Of a stretch of DNA of 64,000 bases, positions 8,453 to 16,460 are shown one piece after another. The position numbers and the translations under genes were made by a program. The stretch lies in the NCBI RefSeq assembly GCF_039614845.1, contig NZ_JBDIML010000001.1:806001-870000 (forward strand). Direction: 5' to 3'. A model generated the notes under the pieces. The model had not been told where the DNA came from. It saw only the letters and a list, made by a program, of their open reading frames with translations, and made no database searches. The stretch's first letter is position 1. Each line of letters opens with the position of its first letter. The stretch comes from Ornithinibacillus xuwenensis (GTDB taxonomy: Bacteria > Bacillota > Bacilli > Bacillales > Amphibacillaceae).

Positions 8453-10112
8453 ATTCAACAGAGAAAATATAAGAATAAATCGGTTGATTTCCGTTGTGGA
8501 CTTCAATTTCCACATTCTCATAATTCTCTTCAACAAAGCTAATCAGTTCATTCACTTCTTCTTCATTGACATCTTCACCGGAAAGAATCGTTAAAATTTC
8601 ATCTTCAGCCGTGATTAGTTCTTGGAATAAAAGCTTTACAGCTTCCATTCGTTCTTTGTGCGTTGTCACGATCTTACCTTCAGCAATACCCATGAAATTA
8701 CCATTTTCAATGGTAATACCGTCAATTTGCGTATCTCGTACTGCATATGTTATTTGACCAGTTTTAACAGCTGCACTTGCATCAAGCATGTTATTCTTAT
8801 TCGATTCAAGGTCTTCCTCCGGATGGAATGCTAATAAAGCACTTATTCCCTGTGGAATGGTTTTTGATGTTACAACCGCAACATTTAATTCTGATAATTC
8901 TGCTGCTTGTTCAGCGGCCATGATAATGTTTTTATTATTTGGAAGCACAATCACATTTTTCGCATTGGCTTGTTCAATCGCATCCGCAATATCCTGCGTA
9001 CTAGGATTCATGGTTTGTCCACCTTCAATTACAACTGTTGCTCCAAGACTCTCAAATAAATTCTTTAGTCCAGAGCCCATTGCAACCGTTACAATCCCAA
9101 ACTCTGCCTTCTCTTTTGGCGTGGCCTTTGGCTTGTTATCACCAACAATTGCTGTATGCTGTTCTCGCATATTCTCAATTTTCATATTGATTAGACTACC
9201 ATGGCGCTGACCAATTGTTAGCACATTACCTGGATATTCGGTATGAACATGTACTTTTACAATTTCATCATCTGAAACAACAAGCAAGGAATCACCATGC
9301 TCGCTTAATTCGTTACGGAATGCATCCTCATCAAATGGATGATTGCTAAGCTTTTCATCCTCAAACTTAACCATAAATTCCGTACAATATCCAAACTCTA
9401 TTTGTGACGTATCCATGAAATCTTGAGCAGATTTATGGTGCTCTGCATTAATCATATCATCCATTTCAACAACTTCTGTATCCTCAGGAAGTTCTTCACC
9501 TTTTAACGCTGCTAGGAAGCCTTCATATACGGTTACAAGCCCTTGGCCACCCGAGTCGACAACACCTACTTCTTTTAAAACTGGTAATAAATCAGGTGTT
9601 CGTTTTAAAGATGCTTTTGCTTCTTGTATTACTTTTTCAAACATGATGACAATATCTTTTTCCTGTTTTGCAACCTCAACAGCTTTTTTTGCTGCATCTT
9701 TTGCGACCGTAAGAATAGTTCCTTCTACTGGTTTCATAACAGCTTTATAAGCTGTTTGAACACCCGAATCAAAGGCAATAGCCAAATCATTCGTTGTCAG
9801 GGCTGCTTTCTTTTCCATTCCCTTTGCAAAGCCTCTAAAAATTTGGGATAGGATTACGCCAGAGTTACCTCTAGCACCCATAAGCAATCCCTTCGAGAAT
9901 GCTTGTGCCACCTCTGAAATATTTTCAGACTTCGTTTTCTTTACTTCATTTGCACCTGAAGTCATTGATAAATTCATATTCGTTCCTGTATCTCCATCTG
10001 GTACTGGAAACACATTCAGTGCATCAATTTTTTTGGCATTGTTCGTTAAATGGTGAGCTCCAGTTAGTACCATTTGCGAAAAGGTAATGCCGTCAAGCTT
10101 CTGTACTGCCAC
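8451..10112 (-). CDS. fakA: Fatty acid kinase ATP-binding subunit FakA (DAK2/DegV-type, YloV)
   Basis: Kinase subunit that, with a FakB lipid-binding partner, phosphorylates exogenous fatty acids to acyl-phosphate for use by PlsY or PlsX. The 553-residue protein has an N-terminal DhaL/DAK2 domain with the metal-binding PDGDTG at residues 38-43, a middle domain from about 230, and a C-terminal DegV-related domain from about 335. Start is GTG at 10112 after GGGAGG. It follows yloU, as in most Firmicutes. Function is inferred from the characterised S. aureus FakA family; the gene was formerly called yloV. Confidence 0.9.
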   Translation of the reverse strand: MAVQKLDGITFSQMVLTGAHHLTNNAKKIDALNVFPVPDGDTGTNMNLSMTSGANEVKKTKSENISEVAQAFSKGLLMGARGNSGVILSQIFRGFAKGMEKKAALTTNDLAIAFDSGVQTAYKAVMKPVEGTILTVAKDAAKKAVEVAKQEKDIVIMFEKVIQEAKASLKRTPDLLPVLKEVGVVDSGGQGLVTVYEGFLAALKGEELPEDTEVVEMDDMINAEHHKSAQDFMDTSQIEFGYCTEFMVKFEDEKLSNHPFDEDAFRNELSEHGDSLLVVSDDEIVKVHVHTEYPGNVLTIGQRHGSLINMKIENMREQHTAIVGDNKPKATPKEKAEFGIVTVAMGSGLKNLFESLGATVVIEGGQTMNPSTQDIADAIEQANAKNVIVLPNNKNIIMAAEQAAELSELNVAVVTSKTIPQGISALLAFHPEEDLESNKNNMLDASAAVKTGQITYAVRDTQIDGITIENGNFMGIAEGKIVTTHKERMEAVKLLFQELITAEDEILTILSGEDVNEEEVNELISFVEENYENVEIEVHNGNQPIYSYIFSVE

Positions 10113-10146
10113 AATAGTTCCTCCCTCTAAATCAGGTGAGCAAAGA

Positions 10147-10509
10147 TCAATCTTTTGCTACACGTACTCCTTGTATGTAGATATTAACAGAATCAATTTC
10201 TAATCCCAAAGTTTTACTTAATGTGTACTTAACTTGCGATTGAACATTATGTGCCACTTCTGAAATTTTTGTGCCATAGCTTACGATAATGTACATATCA
10301 ATATGTAGGTGATTATCTTCTTGACGTACAATAACACCTCGAGAATAGTTCTCTTTACGTAGTATTTCCGCAATTCCGTCTCTTATTTGACTTTTTGATG
10401 CCATACCTACGATACCGTAGCATTCTACCGCAGCACCACCTGCAATTGTAGCAATGACTTCATTAGTTATGGTTACATGACCATCATTTGTATTCAACTC
10501 AATGGACAT
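10147..10509 (-). CDS. yloU: Asp23/Gls24 family envelope stress protein (YloU)
   Basis: A 120-residue Asp23/Gls24 domain protein. It begins with the family pattern NDGHVTITNEVIATIAGGAAVECYG and continues with the beta-rich core ending in IYIQGVRVAKD. It has no signal peptide or membrane span. Members are cytoplasmic or membrane-associated and linked to envelope stress; the biochemical role is unclear. AAAGGAGG precedes its ATG, and fakA lies 34 bases downstream in the same orientation. Confidence 0.9.
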   Translation of the reverse strand: MSIELNTNDGHVTITNEVIATIAGGAAVECYGIVGMASKSQIRDGIAEILRKENYSRGVIVRQEDNHLHIDMYIIVSYGTKISEVAHNVQSQVKYTLSKTLGLEIDSVNIYIQGVRVAKD

Positions 10510-10653
10510 TAGTATCCTCCTTTAAAAATCTGTATTCTTAAGGTTCTTAAGGATATTTTACTACAACAGACCCAATTTTGCACTTTAGGTTCCATAGCAA
10601 ATAATAATTTTTATAAAGCAAAACTACCTTATGATTGTATAGAAATTATGACT

Positions 10654-10687
10654 TAATAAGGTGCAAGCAAGCTTTCACCCCTTATTA
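10654..10687. other. Inverted repeat in the yloU-rpmB divergent gap
   Basis: TAATAAGG (10654-10661) and CCTTATTA (10680-10687) can pair around an 18-base loop; a GGTG/CACC pair can extend the stem with a bulge. There is no T-tract on either side, so this is not an obvious terminator. The 300-base gap 10510-10809 otherwise holds only the rpmB promoter and AT-rich sequence. Confidence 0.4.
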
Positions 10688-10743
10688 CAATGAACGATTC
10701 CCTTAATTCTGTCAAGAGATATTTCTTTATATATATTGCAATC

Positions 10744-10771
10744 TTGCCTTACATGTGGTAAATTGTATAAG
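10744..10771 (+). promoter_or_regulatory. Probable sigma-A promoter of rpmB
   Basis: TTGCCT (10744-10749), a 16-base spacer containing TGTGG, and TATAAG (10766-10771) lie about 40 bases upstream of the rpmB start. Confidence 0.6.
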
Positions 10772-10809
10772 TATTAAATTGACTTTTGTTTAGAGTAGGA
10801 GGGATTACC

Positions 10810-10998
10810 ATGGCAAGACAATGTGTTGTAACTGGACGTAAAACTCGCAGTGGAAACCAACGCTCTCACGCTATGAATTCCAACAAGCGTAAATGGAAAG
10901 CTAATGTGCAAAAAGTTCGTATTATGGTAGATGGAAAACCTAAACGTGTTTATGTTTCTGCACGCGCACTTAAATCAGGTAAAGTGGAACGCGTTTAA
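10810..10998 (+). CDS. rpmB: 50S ribosomal protein L28
   Basis: Structural protein of the large ribosomal subunit. The 62-residue product MARQCVVTGRK... is basic and has the L28 blocks TGRKTRSGNQRSHAMN and NVQKVRIMVDGKPKRVYVSARA. I set the start at the ATG at 10810, which follows GAGTAGGAGG; an upstream in-frame start at 10786 would add an unlikely extension across that ribosome site. It lacks the two zinc CxxC motifs (only one Cys), so it is the zinc-independent form. It lies opposite yloU and spoVM, as in B. subtilis. Confidence 0.97.
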   Translation: MARQCVVTGRKTRSGNQRSHAMNSNKRKWKANVQKVRIMVDGKPKRVYVSARALKSGKVERV

Positions 10999-11040
10999 TA
11001 TAACCGATCTATTTTACACTGTTTACATTAGTTATTAGCT

Positions 11041-11070
11041 AAAAGCACCCATTATAAACTGGGTGCTTTT
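11041..11070 (+). terminator. Terminator after rpmB
   Basis: Stem AAAAGCACCCA / TGGGTGCTTTT (11041-11051, 11060-11070) with an eight-base loop, followed by a T-rich tract. It is symmetrical and could also back up spoVM termination from the other side. Confidence 0.88.
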
Positions 11071-11098
11071 CTAATTTTTATCAAGCTCATCCAATCGT

Positions 11099-11132
11099 CA
11101 AAAAAAGTGCTTCTGCCATTCTTGACAAAAGC
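11099..11132 (-). terminator. Terminator after spoVM
   Basis: On the minus strand GCTTTTG pairs with CAGAAGC (one G-T pair) around a ten-base loop (11109-11132) and is followed by seven T residues (11100-11106). Confidence 0.7.
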
Positions 11133-11142
11133 ATAGGAAAGC

Positions 11143-11226
11143 TTATTTATCTTTTTTAAAGATACCAATCACTACACGAACAAATCCTCCGAGTACTCTA
11201 GGGAGCTTGATAGTATAAAATTTCAT
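11143..11226 (-). CDS. spoVM: Stage V sporulation protein M (SpoVM), 27 residues
   Basis: Very short amphipathic helical peptide that recognises the positively curved outer forespore membrane, anchors SpoIVA for spore coat assembly, and is needed for cortex formation. The reading frame starts MKFYTIKLPRVLGGF and ends GIFKKDK, almost the same layout as the 26-residue B. subtilis protein, including Pro9. The ribosome site GGAGGG sits eight bases before the ATG. It lies 48 bases downstream of thiN and opposite rpmB, the exact B. subtilis position. It is too short for most ORF thresholds. Expected to be under sigma-E control, but I could not identify a clear sigma-E promoter. Confidence 0.95.
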   Translation of the reverse strand: MKFYTIKLPRVLGGFVRVVIGIFKKDK

Positions 11227-11274
11227 GAGTTCGCCCTCCTCCATTTACAAACACGCTTACCGCGAATCGCAAAA

Positions 11275-11919
11275 TTAATCACGACTCTTTACAACTAATA
11301 CTATGCCTTCATCGTATGAAAAAGTACCATTATTTGAAATCAGCTTATTCGAAATAGAAAGAGTTGACCCCATCGTAATCGTTGCCTTTTTCAAAGGGTA
11401 ATAGAAGTCTGTTAGCGTTAATCCTTTCACAACAGGTGTAAATGGAATAAAGGAAATTGTTTCATAGGCACTATCTTGTTCAATCGTATAGTGACCAGGG
11501 TTAGTTAATTCCACTTCATTATGTTTATCAATTACTATACCACGAGCCTTTTTGCTTATGACTTGATGGAGTAGTTGGATATTAATCAGCGTATGATCCA
11601 TCCGCCCCCCAGTAACTCCAAAAAAATAAATCGTGTCTGGCTTTTGTTTCATAGCCTCATCCAACGCAATTTCAACATCAGTCTTATCCTTTTCAATTGG
11701 ATACTGCTCAAATTGAAACGCTTTTCGTTTAATTTTCTCTATTTCAAAGCTCGATACGGAATCAAAATCGCCAATTGCCAAATCAAGTGCTACATCATTT
11801 TCAATTAATGTAAGTGCCCCTCTATCTGCACCAATCCAGTAGTCTACAAAGTCTGTATAACGTGATAAATCAGGTAGCACATCAGTTGGACCATTACCCA
11901 TAATTGCTACATTTCGCAT
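11275..11919 (-). CDS. thiN: Thiamine pyrophosphokinase
   Basis: Converts thiamine and ATP to thiamine diphosphate. The 214-residue protein has the family's N-terminal catalytic domain with DYWIGADRGALTLIE and LAIGDFDSVS (metal-binding acidic residues), YPIEKDKTDVEIALDEA, and FFGVTGGRMDHTLINI, then a C-terminal beta domain with the SISNKLISN-type thiamine-binding motif. It lies two bases after rpe, matching the rsgA-rpe-thiN-spoVM order of Bacillus. Confidence 0.95.
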   Translation of the reverse strand: MRNVAIMGNGPTDVLPDLSRYTDFVDYWIGADRGALTLIENDVALDLAIGDFDSVSSFEIEKIKRKAFQFEQYPIEKDKTDVEIALDEAMKQKPDTIYFFGVTGGRMDHTLINIQLLHQVISKKARGIVIDKHNEVELTNPGHYTIEQDSAYETISFIPFTPVVKGLTLTDFYYPLKKATITMGSTLSISNKLISNNGTFSYDEGIVLVVKSRD

Positions 11920-11921
11920 CG

Positions 11922-12584
11922 CTACTCCGATTGCTCTGCCGCAGTTCGGATATCTGAAATTGCTTTTTTACGGTCAGTTTGATTATATACAGCACTTCCT
12001 GCGACCAATACCTCAGCTCCCGCTTCAACGCATTCTTTTGCCGTTGACCCGTTAACGCCTCCATCAACCTCTATTTCAAATGATAAGTTATATTGTTCAC
12101 GCCATTTGGCTACTTGTTTAATTTTTTCAATCGTCTGTGGAATAAAGGATTGACCACCAAAACCAGGGTTGACTGTCATAATTAATACCAGGTCTAGATC
12201 TCCTAAGATATCCCGTATCATTTCAACAGGTGTAGCAGGATTAAGCGCGACTCCTGCTTTTACACCAGCAACCTTAATTAACTGTATGGTTCGGTGTAAA
12301 TGAACAGTCGCCTCTTGATGTACAGTAATAATAGAAGCACCGGCTTTAGCAAATGCCTGTATGTAGTTATCAGGATTCTCTATCATTAAATGAACATCTA
12401 ACGGTAAAGATGTCTTAGGCTTTATAGCTTCAACTATTAATGGACCTATTGTTATATTGGGCACAAATTTTCCATCCATGACGTCAACATGTATGTAATC
12501 CGCTCCACCTTTATCTACATCTTCTATTTCGGCTCCAAGAATTGAAAAATCTGCTGATAGTATGGATGGTGCAATCTTAATCAT
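11922..12584 (-). CDS. rpe: Ribulose-phosphate 3-epimerase
   Basis: Interconverts ribulose 5-phosphate and xylulose 5-phosphate in the pentose phosphate pathway. The 220-residue TIM barrel shows APSILSADFS at the N terminus, VDVMDGKFVPNITIGP, LDVHLMI, TVNPGFGGQSF and EVDGGVNG, which carry the metal ligands and both catalytic aspartates. Two bases separate it from rsgA upstream and thiN downstream, so translation is probably coupled. Confidence 0.97.
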   Translation of the reverse strand: MIKIAPSILSADFSILGAEIEDVDKGGADYIHVDVMDGKFVPNITIGPLIVEAIKPKTSLPLDVHLMIENPDNYIQAFAKAGASIITVHQEATVHLHRTIQLIKVAGVKAGVALNPATPVEMIRDILGDLDLVLIMTVNPGFGGQSFIPQTIEKIKQVAKWREQYNLSFEIEVDGGVNGSTAKECVEAGAEVLVAGSAVYNQTDRKKAISDIRTAAEQSE

Positions 12585-12586
12585 AT

Positions 12587-13468
12587 TTAATACCTCGGCT
12601 TTCGTGTTTGTATTTCTTCCAAGAAATTCAAATAATGTTCATATCGGTAGCTTGGAATTTCCTCTTTTTCTACCGATTCTTTCACAGCACACTTAGGTTC
12701 CTTATCATGTAAGCATCCTCTAAACTTACATAAATCCTGACGCTCTCTCAATTCAGGAAAACATGCGGATAATTCCTCTGCTTCAATCTCTTCAAAGTCT
12801 AGTGCACTAAAACCAGGCGTATCGGCAACTAATCCATTATTTATTTCAAATAATTCGACATGGCGTGTCGTATGTTTCCCACGACCAAGACTCTTTGAAA
12901 TATCACCCGTTTTCAGGGTTGACTCAGGTCTTAATGAATTAATGAGTGTCGACTTACCTACCCCGGATTGACCAGCAATTACGGTTACATGATCATTCAT
13001 ATAACGCTTGATCCGTTCAATATCAGTGGGTTCCTTTGCTGAAAATAATTCTATTCGGTATCCGATTGCTTCGTAGTCTTTTTGGTACTTTATCATTTCA
13101 TGCTGCTGTTCGTCCGTTAATAAATCGGTCTTTGTTATAAAAATAACCGGTTCAATACCCTTGGCCTCTATTAACACTAAGAAGCGATCTAATAAAGTTG
13201 TGCTAAAATCTGGCATCACAGCAGAGCTCACAATAATCGCTTGGGTAATATTGGCAATAGGAGGACGAATTAATTCATTCGTCCTTGGTTCTATCTCTGT
13301 TATATACCCTTCGTTTCCTTCACGAACATCAAAGGATACAAAATCGCCAACTAGTGGTGTGATATTCCTTTTCCGAAATACACCTCTACCCTTACATTGA
13401 TAGATATCGTCCATCACTTGAACATAGTAGAAACCACTTAGCGCTTTCACTATTCTGCCCTCTGGCAT
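12587..13468 (-). CDS. rsgA: Ribosome small-subunit-dependent GTPase RsgA
   Basis: Circularly permuted GTPase that acts in late 30S maturation. The 293-residue protein has an N-terminal OB fold (about 1-70), G4 TKTD at 112-115, G1 GQSGVGKS at 166-173, G3 DTPG at 216-219, and a C-terminal zinc site with Cys247, Cys252, His254 and Cys260. The permuted motif order is diagnostic. Its ATG directly follows the prkC stop. Also known as cpgA/yloQ in B. subtilis, where it is a PrkC substrate. Confidence 0.97.
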   Translation of the reverse strand: MPEGRIVKALSGFYYVQVMDDIYQCKGRGVFRKRNITPLVGDFVSFDVREGNEGYITEIEPRTNELIRPPIANITQAIIVSSAVMPDFSTTLLDRFLVLIEAKGIEPVIFITKTDLLTDEQQHEMIKYQKDYEAIGYRIELFSAKEPTDIERIKRYMNDHVTVIAGQSGVGKSTLINSLRPESTLKTGDISKSLGRGKHTTRHVELFEINNGLVADTPGFSALDFEEIEAEELSACFPELRERQDLCKFRGCLHDKEPKCAVKESVEKEEIPSYRYEHYLNFLEEIQTRKPRY

Positions 13469-15517
13469 CTATTCACCCTCTTCGTATGGTATTGTTTCAT
13501 CATAAATTACCTCATCATCACGCATAACTCTATAGCGGGCTACAGAATCCGGAGCAATCTTAAGTTCAATCTTTTTTTGTTCGTTCTCCGTAATTTCAAA
13601 CTCATCGTACACTTCTGTTATATCCGGATGATTCATGTCCTCAATAAAGATTCTAATTGTTTGCTCAACAGGGTCTTGCTCTGAATTTCCTTCTCCGTTG
13701 TCTTCTCCGCCCCCATTAGAATCATCCTGCGGCGGATTATATTCGATAAACAACTGAACAGAATGTGTCCTTGGTGGTAATTCTTCAGGACCAATAGAGA
13801 CATAAACATCAACCGTGTCTCCCTCATCAACCTCAGAATTTTTGTCAGGATTATGACGGATTATTAATCCTTCTGCTACCGTATCAGAATTCTCCTTAAT
13901 AACGTTTATCTTCAATCCGATAGAATCCAGATAACTTTTTGCTTCTTCCTCTGTTAAACCAATAAGATTATCCAGTTCAATTGGTTCTTTTCCTTTACTT
14001 ACCTCAAAAATAACTGTTGTTTCACCAGGAATAACCTTTTCACCTGGCTCCGGCTGGACTTGGGTCAAAATTTCTCCTGCAGGACGATCCGAAAATTCCT
14101 CGTACACCACAATATCAGTGAATAGTTTTTCTTTTAAAAGTCGTTCAACTTGAGTAAATTCCTGCCCCACATAATCCTCGAATTCTACTTTTTCCTTACC
14201 TTGGCTTACAAAAACCGTTACACTAGAGCCTTCCTTGACCGTTCTACCTGGTCTAGGATCCGTTTTCACTACTAAATCTTCCTCAATATCTTCGGAATAG
14301 ATATCTTCTCGTTCTACTTTCAAATTATTGGCTTCTAATTCTTGGACAGCCTCACTATACTCCAATTCTATGACATCTGGAATAGCAACGTCCTTTGGTC
14401 CCGTAAAGGTCGGTACAAGAAATATGGTAAGTAGAATAATCGCCAACAGCACAAAAAGACTAATGGAGATGATTAACAGCTTCTTATTACGTTTTTTACT
14501 ATTATCTCGATCCTTCTTCTTTTTCTTTTTACCTTTAACAGCTTGTCCAGTCGGTACCTTCTTTGTCTCTGCATTTGCTTGATGTACAATAGTATCTTGA
14601 TGAACATTTTCTAAATGACTTTCCGTAATAATTGGTATTGCTTTCGTTTCTTCTCCCACTTCAGTAGGAGGCACATATTTCGATTCATTTATCTTCTCAG
14701 GAGAAAGTGCTACTTCTAAACTCTCTTCCATCTCATAAACTGTATTGTAGCGGTGGAATGGATCCTTCGCTGTTGCTTTCAGAACAATATTTTCTACACT
14801 TTGTGGAACATCCTGATTGAATCTTCTTACAGAGGGTGTGTCACTTTGTAAATGCTTTAAAGCAATTGATACTGGAGATTGCCCTGAAAAAGGGAGTCTA
14901 CCAGTTAACATTTCAAAGAACAAAATCCCTAAGGAATAAATATCTGATTTCTTAGTAGCTAATCCCCCTCTTGCCTGTTCAGGAGATAAATAATGTACAG
15001 AGCCTAGAATAGAGTTCGTTTGTGTCAAAGATGTTGCACTTAATGCTACAGCGATACCAAAGTCGGTTACCTTTATATGTCCATATGTATCAATTAATAT
15101 ATTTTGAGGCTTGATATCTCGATGCACGATATCATTTTCATGTGCATGAGCAATTGCAGCAGTTATTTGCTTCATAATCTCAATTGCTTCAGGCACATCG
15201 ACAGGACCATATCGTTGAATAAACTCCTTTAAGGTCATGCCATCGACATACTCCATTACCATATAGAGAATTTGTTCCTCTTCTCCAACATCATATATCG
15301 TCACTATATTTGGGTGCGATAGGCTTGTTGCAGACTGAGCCTCTCTGTCAAATCTAGCGATAAACTCTTCGTCATTTGCATATTCTAGACGAAGCACCTT
15401 AATCGCTACTCTTCGGTCAAGTATCGTATCCTTGGCTAGATAAACATCTGCCATACCGCCCCCGCCAATTTTTTCTTTTATTTGGTATCTATCATTTAGC
15501 AGGCGACCATTTAACAT
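13469..15517 (-). CDS. prkC: Serine/threonine protein kinase with PASTA repeats, PrkC
   Basis: Membrane Hanks-type kinase that senses muropeptides or lipid II and signals cell-wall state and spore germination. The 682-residue protein has the kinase domain at about 10-270 with glycine loop IGGGGMADVY, Lys40, HRDIKPQN at 132-139 and DFG at 152-154. A lysine-rich juxtamembrane segment (about 327-346) precedes a single membrane span (about 347-368). Three PASTA repeats follow outside the cell (about 373-580), then an acidic linker and a C-terminal beta domain. It overlaps prpC by seven bases, pairing kinase and phosphatase translation. Confidence 0.96.
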   Translation of the reverse strand: MLNGRLLNDRYQIKEKIGGGGMADVYLAKDTILDRRVAIKVLRLEYANDEEFIARFDREAQSATSLSHPNIVTIYDVGEEEQILYMVMEYVDGMTLKEFIQRYGPVDVPEAIEIMKQITAAIAHAHENDIVHRDIKPQNILIDTYGHIKVTDFGIAVALSATSLTQTNSILGSVHYLSPEQARGGLATKKSDIYSLGILFFEMLTGRLPFSGQSPVSIALKHLQSDTPSVRRFNQDVPQSVENIVLKATAKDPFHRYNTVYEMEESLEVALSPEKINESKYVPPTEVGEETKAIPIITESHLENVHQDTIVHQANAETKKVPTGQAVKGKKKKKKDRDNSKKRNKKLLIISISLFVLLAIILLTIFLVPTFTGPKDVAIPDVIELEYSEAVQELEANNLKVEREDIYSEDIEEDLVVKTDPRPGRTVKEGSSVTVFVSQGKEKVEFEDYVGQEFTQVERLLKEKLFTDIVVYEEFSDRPAGEILTQVQPEPGEKVIPGETTVIFEVSKGKEPIELDNLIGLTEEEAKSYLDSIGLKINVIKENSDTVAEGLIIRHNPDKNSEVDEGDTVDVYVSIGPEELPPRTHSVQLFIEYNPPQDDSNGGGEDNGEGNSEQDPVEQTIRIFIEDMNHPDITEVYDEFEITENEQKKIELKIAPDSVARYRVMRDDEVIYDETIPYEEGE

Positions 15518-16272
15518 AATGATTCACCTTCTTCCTTGAATGCTTCATGCTGTATGATGACTAGTGAAACATTATCCTCCCCGCCTCGTTCATTCGCTAA
15601 ATTGATTAATTCCTGACCAAGCTCTTGAATATCTTTACTAGAATCCAAATAATCAGCTAACTCCTGATCACGAACTTTATCAGATAAACCATCTGAACAA
15701 AGCAATAGCTTGTCTCCTTCTTCCCAGCTGATAGACTGAACATCTGGCTCTACTACTTCACCTGTTCCTAGTGCACGTAAAACAACATTTTTTCTAGGGT
15801 GGACAAGTGCATCATCCTTTGTAATTTGCCCGGATTGAACAAGTGCATTAACTAAAGAGTGGTCTTCGGTTATCTGTTTGAAGCTATAATCATTATAGAG
15901 ATAGCATCTACTATCTCCAATATGAGCAACTGTAATAAATTCTTCGGTGCAAATGGCCACTACAATAGTTGTACCCATACCTTGACATTCTTCATTTTCT
16001 TGTGAATGCTCAAAGATTGCTACATTCATGTCATGTAAGGTTTGTTTTAACCATCCCTCTGTCTCTTCGGGAGACTCAAAGCCATGCTTTTCCTGCCATT
16101 TTTTGTCCATGATTGAAGTAGCCATCTGACTTGCTACATCGCCCGCCTGATGCCCCCCCATACCATCAGCAATAATTGCTAAAAATTGTCCACTGGGGTT
16201 GCTATAAATACCACCAGAGTCTTCATTATGACTTCTTACTTGACCCCTGTCGGTCAAAAAGTGTCCGTTCAT
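15511..16272 (-). CDS. prpC: PP2C-type serine/threonine phosphatase PrpC
   Basis: Mn-dependent cytoplasmic phosphatase that reverses PrkC phosphorylation. The PP2C metal motifs are TDRGQVRSHNEDSGG at the start, ADGMGGHQAGDVAS, IGDSRCYLYND and GGEDNVSLVI at the end. I place the start at 16272 (MNGHFLTDRGQ), after AAGGGGTGG, giving 253 residues; an upstream in-frame start would add 12 residues without a better site. In B. subtilis rlmN comes just before it, but here 188 bases of AT-rich sequence separate it from rsmB, with no rlmN. Confidence 0.95.
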   Translation of the reverse strand: MNGHFLTDRGQVRSHNEDSGGIYSNPSGQFLAIIADGMGGHQAGDVASQMATSIMDKKWQEKHGFESPEETEGWLKQTLHDMNVAIFEHSQENEECQGMGTTIVVAICTEEFITVAHIGDSRCYLYNDYSFKQITEDHSLVNALVQSGQITKDDALVHPRKNVVLRALGTGEVVEPDVQSISWEEGDKLLLCSDGLSDKVRDQELADYLDSSKDIQELGQELINLANERGGEDNVSLVIIQHEAFKEEGESLC

Positions 16273-16460
16273 ACTACCACCCCTTAAAGAAAACTTGACT
16301 CTTGCCAAGCAAAAATACTTCTATACGCCTTACATTTCGACGTTATCATGTTAATGATTTTACAATATTCCTAAATATTTATTTGTATATAAGTATTACA
16401 CAAATTACCAAAGAAGAATATTTATTTCTACTTTTTTCTTACATTAAAAGTCTTTTAGAA

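Noticed and set aside
14520..14535. Lysine-rich tract in prkC as a possible frameshift or slippage site
   Set aside because: The frame continues with a membrane span and PASTA repeats; basic juxtamembrane segments are normal for PrkC.
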